Below, one piece after another: positions 58,906-64,000 of a DNA stretch of 64,000 bases (position 1 is the first letter of the stretch; each line of letters starts with the position of its first letter). The notes below the pieces were generated by a model. The model did no database searches, was not told where the DNA came from, and was given only the letters and a program-made list of their open reading frames with translations. Origin of the DNA: Iris pallida (taxonomy: Eukaryota; Streptophyta; Magnoliopsida; Asparagales; Iridaceae); contig JANAVB010003400.1 of the NCBI GenBank assembly GCA_029216955.1, forward strand, positions 17,625,451-17,689,450, written 5' to 3'. Position numbers and translations under genes: made by a program.

Positions 58906-58918
58906 CCTTGAACCAGGG

Positions 58919-60317
58919 CAACACAAGTTGTGTACATAGCACTAGCGGGCAAATTGTGTATATAGCACCAGCCTTCCTCACTAGATCCAAACTCTAGTGT
59001 TTGCTTTAAAAAGAAAAAGGAAGAAGTCAGATTTGCTTCCTCTCAACAAAATTTCATATGTGGACGAGCTAGAATAGATTTAGGTTGATCTTATGGAATC
59101 GGATAGTTTAGATGGGTTTGTTTTGATAGTTAGGTTCATTCTATCTCAAAAAACGGAAATGAAAATGAAAAAGGAAAAAAAAAAAAAAAAGTTAACATAG
59201 CTGGGTTCAATAACAAGCCAGGACTTTTTTTTGTAGGAGAGGAACCTTTATACAAAAAAAGTTACATGAAAATACATGAATTCTTGTTGTACACCAGATC
59301 CATATAAATTCATACAAGTCAATGAAGGCTAAAATCATGACTGCAAGTCAAGCTTGCTAGGAGAAATGCAACAAAGTTGTTAGAAGAAGAATTTCACTTG
59401 AAAAGCAAACAGTAGAAACTTCTTGAATGCAACAATGAAACCCATCTTTGCTCAAACAAGAACTGACCGTCTTTTTCCGAGACAAAAAGTCTGTGGACAA
59501 AAAATTTTGTATTAAAAAGAAAAGAGAGTACAATTGGAATCTTAAACAAGAATTTCGAGTACAAATAAATATAGGAATTGGGGCGATGGAAGTTAAGTTT
59601 GCTATCGACTTCTTTACGCCGTTGACAATCCGATGTGAAGATTGTTGAAGCTTGCTAACCCCGGTGTTAGATTCGAAGCATACCAAGATGAGAACTTGGA
59701 CAAGGGACAACAGAGTTACTTGACAGATTTTTCAGTCTGCCCTTTGTTTTATCCGGATGAAGAAGTCCAGTGTATACTTGAAAGAAACTTGCACCCCGAA
59801 CTTCACGAAACCAGCGAATCCAAGTTACAAGCACACAAAGAATTAAATCCGTTCTTCCTTGCAAGCACAGTTGCAAAAGGAATACAAAATTCACATCATA
59901 AGGGGATGAAGAAGAAATAAACAAAAGCATTCTTCTATTTACGTTCGCAGACGCTACAATGAGATAGAACGAAAAACAACAATAGAAGAACAAAACTTCT
60001 CCTTGCTGGGGTGAACATGTCACCAATGCTCAAAGCAAGATTCGTCCTACAAACGATCTGCTTGCAGGAACCAACAAGTTCACGAAAGAACTTCTAGAAC
60101 GCTCATGTCACTCTTGAAAATTTGGAAAACTCGAAAAATGGGCAAACTGCTTATAGGTGCATGAAGCCTGCTGAAGGCACATGAACTCCCCTGGACCGGA
60201 TATGAGGTCCTTACATTCTCTCTCTTCCAATTTTATCAACTCTTTCAAATGAGAGGAGTGGAGCTCTATTTATAGAGCTCCCCATCAACCATGTGCGCAT
60301 ATGGAAGCATCTACGCG
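58919..60317. other. Unassigned region between hAT and right-end LTR
   Basis: No recognised protein. Short ORFs (59448-59648, 59642-59920 and a minus ORF 59667-60026) lack family motifs. On the minus strand it has the look of a retroelement or transcript leader: a TATA box at 60261-60280 followed by a long pyrimidine-rich, stop-rich stretch. Could be an LTR fragment. Confidence 0.45.
60261..60280 (-). promoter_or_regulatory. Palindromic TATA box
   Basis: GAGCTCTATTTATAGAGCTC has perfect 9-bp arms around two bases. The minus strand reads CTATAAATAGAGCTCC, a strong TATA context. The transcript it would serve is unknown. Confidence 0.4.
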
Positions 60318-62293
60318 TGTCACGACCCGTTACCCAAATTGTTGGGCCGGGCCGAGCCATGTCCAGCCTATGCTTGCTAAAGCGTAGTAAGCTGTTCTAA
60401 GAATAGACAATAAAGGATCTAAGCTACTAACAGTTCTAAAATCATATTTAAGGTTCATCACAACACAGCATCTATAAGCGAAGGTAAACAAGTACAGACT
60501 TAATAATACATATCCAAAGTATCTAACTGGAGACAAAGTCCAGTATCCAAATATAAGAACAGACCAAAGTCTAAGTCTCAAAACACATAAAAATAACTAA
60601 GCAAGGTTCCCCGCTGGGGCTTCTTCTGGAGCTAAGGCCAGTTCCTCAAAATCAGTACCATAACATGTAACACATAGCATTTCCTCCTCGAAATGTGAAC
60701 CTACAACGTTATCCTGTCAGGACGGGAGCAAGTACAACCTCTACAACTAAAGTACTGAATATATAATGAAAGAGATGTATAACAAGTAACATGGTGTGAT
60801 AAGTCTATAAAACAGAAAATACTGGAAACATGGCCTCATGGTACAACTGGGATCACAGTATCATAGTAACATAGGGAACATGGCATATCTGGAATCATGG
60901 TATCTCATAATCTATCATGGCAAGGACACATATGTCATATAGACAGATGTATATGTAATGTTTAAAACTGTAGCAGGTACGTGATCGGTCAATAGGTGTA
61001 CAATGTGCTGGGGGCACATGTAATAAAATGTACTTCCGTACAAGTCACAAGCATAGGTGTACATCCGTACAGAAATGCGGGATAATGGCCTGCGGCAAGG
61101 TATGCATATAAAATGCGACCTCGCTCGCTACTATAGGGGGGGCATGATCACGTACTCAACTGTCAGTTTTCCCATAACCTTATATTATAACATGTGAGAG
61201 ATACAAGAACGATATAGAACATGTGAGAGATACTGGAATCGGTATAAAGCACGGTAGGTACTGATAGCAGTATAAAGCATAATGAAACATGTACTGAGAA
61301 CCAGTAAGAAGCATGTGAAGATATAAGAACTGTCATAAACATGACAGGTACTGAAAGTAATACAACATGTGAAGATTTAACTTGCTACCTCAAGGATCAG
61401 TATTTTAACATGGTTAATACATGTTCTAGCATTAAAAGACAGTAAATGAGTTTGCAGATGTACTTGTCTCGAGCAAAGCAAGAATACTAGTACGAAGATA
61501 TAGATGTCCGATATCCTGTCAATAATTATATACAAAGTCAGTTCTAAGCTATATTCAATAATATACTAGTGGTGAGACACGACTCCTAACTGGACACTAA
61601 CTAAGTGGGGACCTAGCATAAAAGTCTAATGTGGAGTGCCACTATATCCAAACTAATTTTTTAGGGCCTTTACACTAGTGTAGGGGGTGGTCCAATACTA
61701 CAATAACTCAAGACAACACAAAATATTGCAAGTCGTAACTATTCAATAAATAAATCAAACTGTACACTAAGTTCCAATAATTTTTGAGACAGACAAAAAG
61801 CTTAAATATATATAAAATAAAGTACCAAAATGATCCTCGTTAATTATAGAAATTTATACTAATTTTTCTGGGATTTATAAACCCTCATAGATATTTATTA
61901 AAAATCAACAAACACATGTATCCTGAAAATGAGTTCTGTTTTCCTATTTTTATAAAATACCAAAAGTACTTATTAAATTCTGGAAAAATTATAGAAAATT
62001 AGCTAAATTAACATAGTATTTAAATATAATTTTTTCCAGATTTTTACAGAAATTAAAATATATATAAAAATTCAAAAACAGAAAGTAACAATTTCTGGAA
62101 AAATAATTACTTACAAATTAAGGATAATACATAAGCAAAATCTACAGATGTTGTCGGATGATAAAATAAATATCATCAACGTGTCCAAAATGGTCAAATT
62201 AGCTAGGATAGCCTACCCATAAGTCCAATTTAGACACAGGGGCAAAACGATAATTTTGGGTCAAAATGATGTCCGTCGTTGGACACACTTTGC

Positions 62294-62760
62294 ACCGAAA
62301 AATGTGTCCGGATAGAAGTCTACAAAACCAAGCAAATTATATGTCCACGAATCCAGAATGAGGATACGAACCCAACGGTAGGTCCGAAATAGGATTCCGA
62401 TGTGTCGATCTCAAAATGACACGTTGACGCGGACACTTGGAATCCAGTTTGCACCGAAATGCGTGCCAGAGCAAATGTCTTCAAAACTCAGCAAATTATA
62501 TGTCAACGAGTCCAGAATGACGATACGAACTCAACGATATATCCGGAATTGGATTCCGATGAGCCGATCTCAAAGTGACACGTTGACTCGAAAAGTGGGA
62601 TCCGCTTTGCACCGAAATGCGTGCCAGGGTCCACATTTTTCAAATCAAGCAAACTTTATATGAAAACATGCCAGAACGATGCCACAAGTCTACTGGTGGT
62701 GTCAGAAATTGAATTCGAAGTCCCGGGTTCAAAAATAGAATTTAACAAGTGCAAATTAAA
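62294..62760. repeat. Tandem repeat, 158-159 bp period, about three units
   Basis: Units start ACCGAAA at 62294, 62453 and 62611. Each carries AGCAAATTATATG or a variant, CCAGAATGA, GATACGAAC, GATTCCGATG and GATCTCAAA. The third unit is divergent. Lies inside the LTR. Confidence 0.88.
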
Positions 62761-63790
62761 AAAATTCGGACGGCCAACTTTGGCGTCGAATTCGACCAAC
62801 CGAACGTGCTTATAATGAAACAAAACTTAAAGGAGGCAGGAAGAGGGTTATACCAGCTGCACATAGGAACTGGTAGCGTGCCAACCGGAGCTGTGATGAT
62901 GAAGATACGAACCCGCGAAGTTGGCGTCACGAAACTGTCCAAAAATAGTTCAATTTAAAACGTCAACTTGGTGGCCAGTTTTGAGGTATCAAACGACGAA
63001 ATTAACGAACGAAAATTGAGGGGAGTGAAGTGCTATATACCGAGATTGAGACGGAGCAAGGAGTTCATCGATCCAACGGTTGGATCTCCCGAAAAACGTG
63101 CGCAAAATCGCTGCGACGGAGCGCCATTTCCGAGTTCAAAACTCGCGCGCGCCGACGGGATCTCGTTCAAAACGCACGAATAGGCTATTCGGTGCACCGG
63201 GGAGGAAGATGACGTCTCAGGGGGAGTTCGCCGGAGTTTGCACGCCTGTGGGGGGTCGGCCACGGTGGCGGAAGCACCGTGCGACGGCACGGCGGCGCAC
63301 GACGGCGGCCCCCGCACGCGCGCACGTGCGTCTGCTGCTTGCCGCAGCTGCTACGCTGCTGCTGCAGCGCGGGGGGGGGGGTGCTCGCCGGCCTGGCACG
63401 ACGCGACGGTGGCCGGGGCCGTGCGGTGGCGGAGGCCAAGGCCCGGCGGACGGTGGTGGTGGTGGTGGTTAGAGTGGTGAAGGTGGTTGTGAAGAGGAGG
63501 AGAGGGAAAGTCGGGGAGGAGCTCGGGAGGAGGTTGAGGTGGTCGGGATGGGAAGGAGGGGGGCTGCTCGTGAAGGAGCTGTTGGTGAGGGAGAGGGAAG
63601 TTGGTGTATGTGTTAATAAGAGAGTGAGAGAGAGTTGTATATTATATGAGTGAGTGTATATAATAGAAAGAGAGTGAGAGATATTTGAATGAGAATGAGA
63701 GAGAGAGAGAGAGGTCCAAAGGAGGGGGGTGCTGTGTGCTGGCTGCAAAGGAGGGGGAGTGTAGGTGTAAAGGGAGAGATAGAGAGAGTG

Positions 63791-63791
<1 letters not shown>

Positions 63792-63872
<81 letters not shown>
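63792..63872. repeat. (TA)n microsatellite
   Basis: About 40 uninterrupted TA units in the upstream part of the right-end LTR, flanked by a GA-rich tract at 63620-63790. Tyr-Ile ORFs here are artefacts. Confidence 0.97.
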
Positions 63873-63876
<4 letters not shown>

Positions 63877-64000
63877 AAAGTAGAGAGAGGAAGTGATATT
63901 TTCAAAATAGAAAAAGGGAAATATTGTATGGGGTATTTGGGCAGTCATGGGAGAACAATATGGAGCTTGGGTTCGGGTTCGGTCGAGCCGGGTCGGGTCG

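Larger units (their letters stand above)
55321..58910 (+). mobile_element. hAT-superfamily DNA transposon, about 3.6 kb
   Basis: Flanked by AACCAGAG (55313-55320) and AACCAGGG (58911-58918), a 7/8 match to an 8-bp hAT duplication. The right end, reverse-complemented, is CAAGGTGTGATCCGGGCC; the left end contains CATGGTGTAAC after two extra bases. Subterminal regions at both ends are packed with GGCCCGGCCC and CCGGACC words. It encodes a decayed hAT transposase. It sits about 110 bp beyond the PR-10 poly(A) signal. Confidence 0.87.
60318..64000 (-). mobile_element. Ty3/gypsy-type LTR (3' end inside window), truncated by window edge
   Basis: Starts on the plus strand as TGTCACGACCCG, the reverse complement of the CGGGTCGTGACA terminus shared with Tekay and TR-GAG. 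It has the same order of landmarks on the minus strand: a GTTGTACTTGCTCCC and CCTGACAGGATAAC motif about 400 bp from the end, and a CGAGGAGG block. It also holds 158-bp repeats, a GC-rich block (63090-63480), GA-rich repeats and a long (AT)n tract. No internal region is reached. Confidence 0.72.

Noticed and set aside
59220..60310. Endogenous pararetrovirus leader
   Set aside because: A TATA box and leader-like sequence are present, but no primer site, movement, coat or RT motif was found.
63080..63660. Several GC-rich ORFs as possible host exons
   Set aside because: They lie inside a gypsy LTR, are open in multiple frames through GC skew and GA repeats, and show no family motif.

Overview
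The window is repeat-dominated plant nuclear DNA, probably from a monocot. Ty1/copia, Ty3/gypsy, CACTA and hAT elements with plant-type domains fill almost all of it. The one intact host gene is a two-exon PR-10/Bet v 1 gene (53653-55082); by recollection, not by search, its protein resembles monocot AoPR1-type PR-10s. No tRNA, rRNA, CRISPR array or prokaryotic feature was seen.

Layout. (1) 1-2369: the 3' part of a Ty3/gypsy LTR (+), lying against a copia relic. (2) 2370-4924: the 3' end of a decayed Ty1/copia element (+): RNase H tail, tandem repeats, polypurine tract and LTR. (3) 4940-5889 and 51596-52300: the two halves of an old gypsy pol relic (-). (4) Between those halves sits CACTA-1 (5893-51592, 3-bp duplication GGT). 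CACTA-1 has itself received two insertions: a Tekay/Del-type chromovirus (8443-21299, minus strand, duplication CTTGA) and a SIRE-type copia (22055-49346, duplication CAAGT). The copia contains a gag-only LTR element of TR-GAG type (28260-46017). That element's 3' LTR contains a second, fuller CACTA-2 (35248-44619, duplication ATT). The nest is therefore five levels deep, and most junctions can be joined back into continuous host sequence by eye. (5) 52301-53640: intergenic DNA with a (TA)n tract and the PR-10 promoter. (6) 53653-55082: the PR-10 gene, with a 962-bp intron. (7) 55321-58910: a decayed hAT element just downstream of the gene. (8) 58919-60317: unassigned. (9) 60318-64000: a gypsy-type LTR (-) that runs off the window.

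Relations between elements. The TR-GAG element encodes only a Gag that resembles the Tekay element's Gag. It shares the sequence just after the LTR (primer-binding region) and the LTR 3' terminus with that element, so it looks like a parasite of Tekay-like machinery. CACTA-1 is an internally deleted relative of CACTA-2, with the tnp2 transposase fused to the second (TNPA-like) gene. The Tekay integrase region contains a 101-bp GT-AG interval whose removal restores the reading frame exactly. Every transposon protein here carries stops or frameshifts, so none looks autonomous as it stands; several ends and duplications are intact, which suggests fairly recent activity for the inner layers.

All homology statements come from reading motifs by eye; no database search was run.
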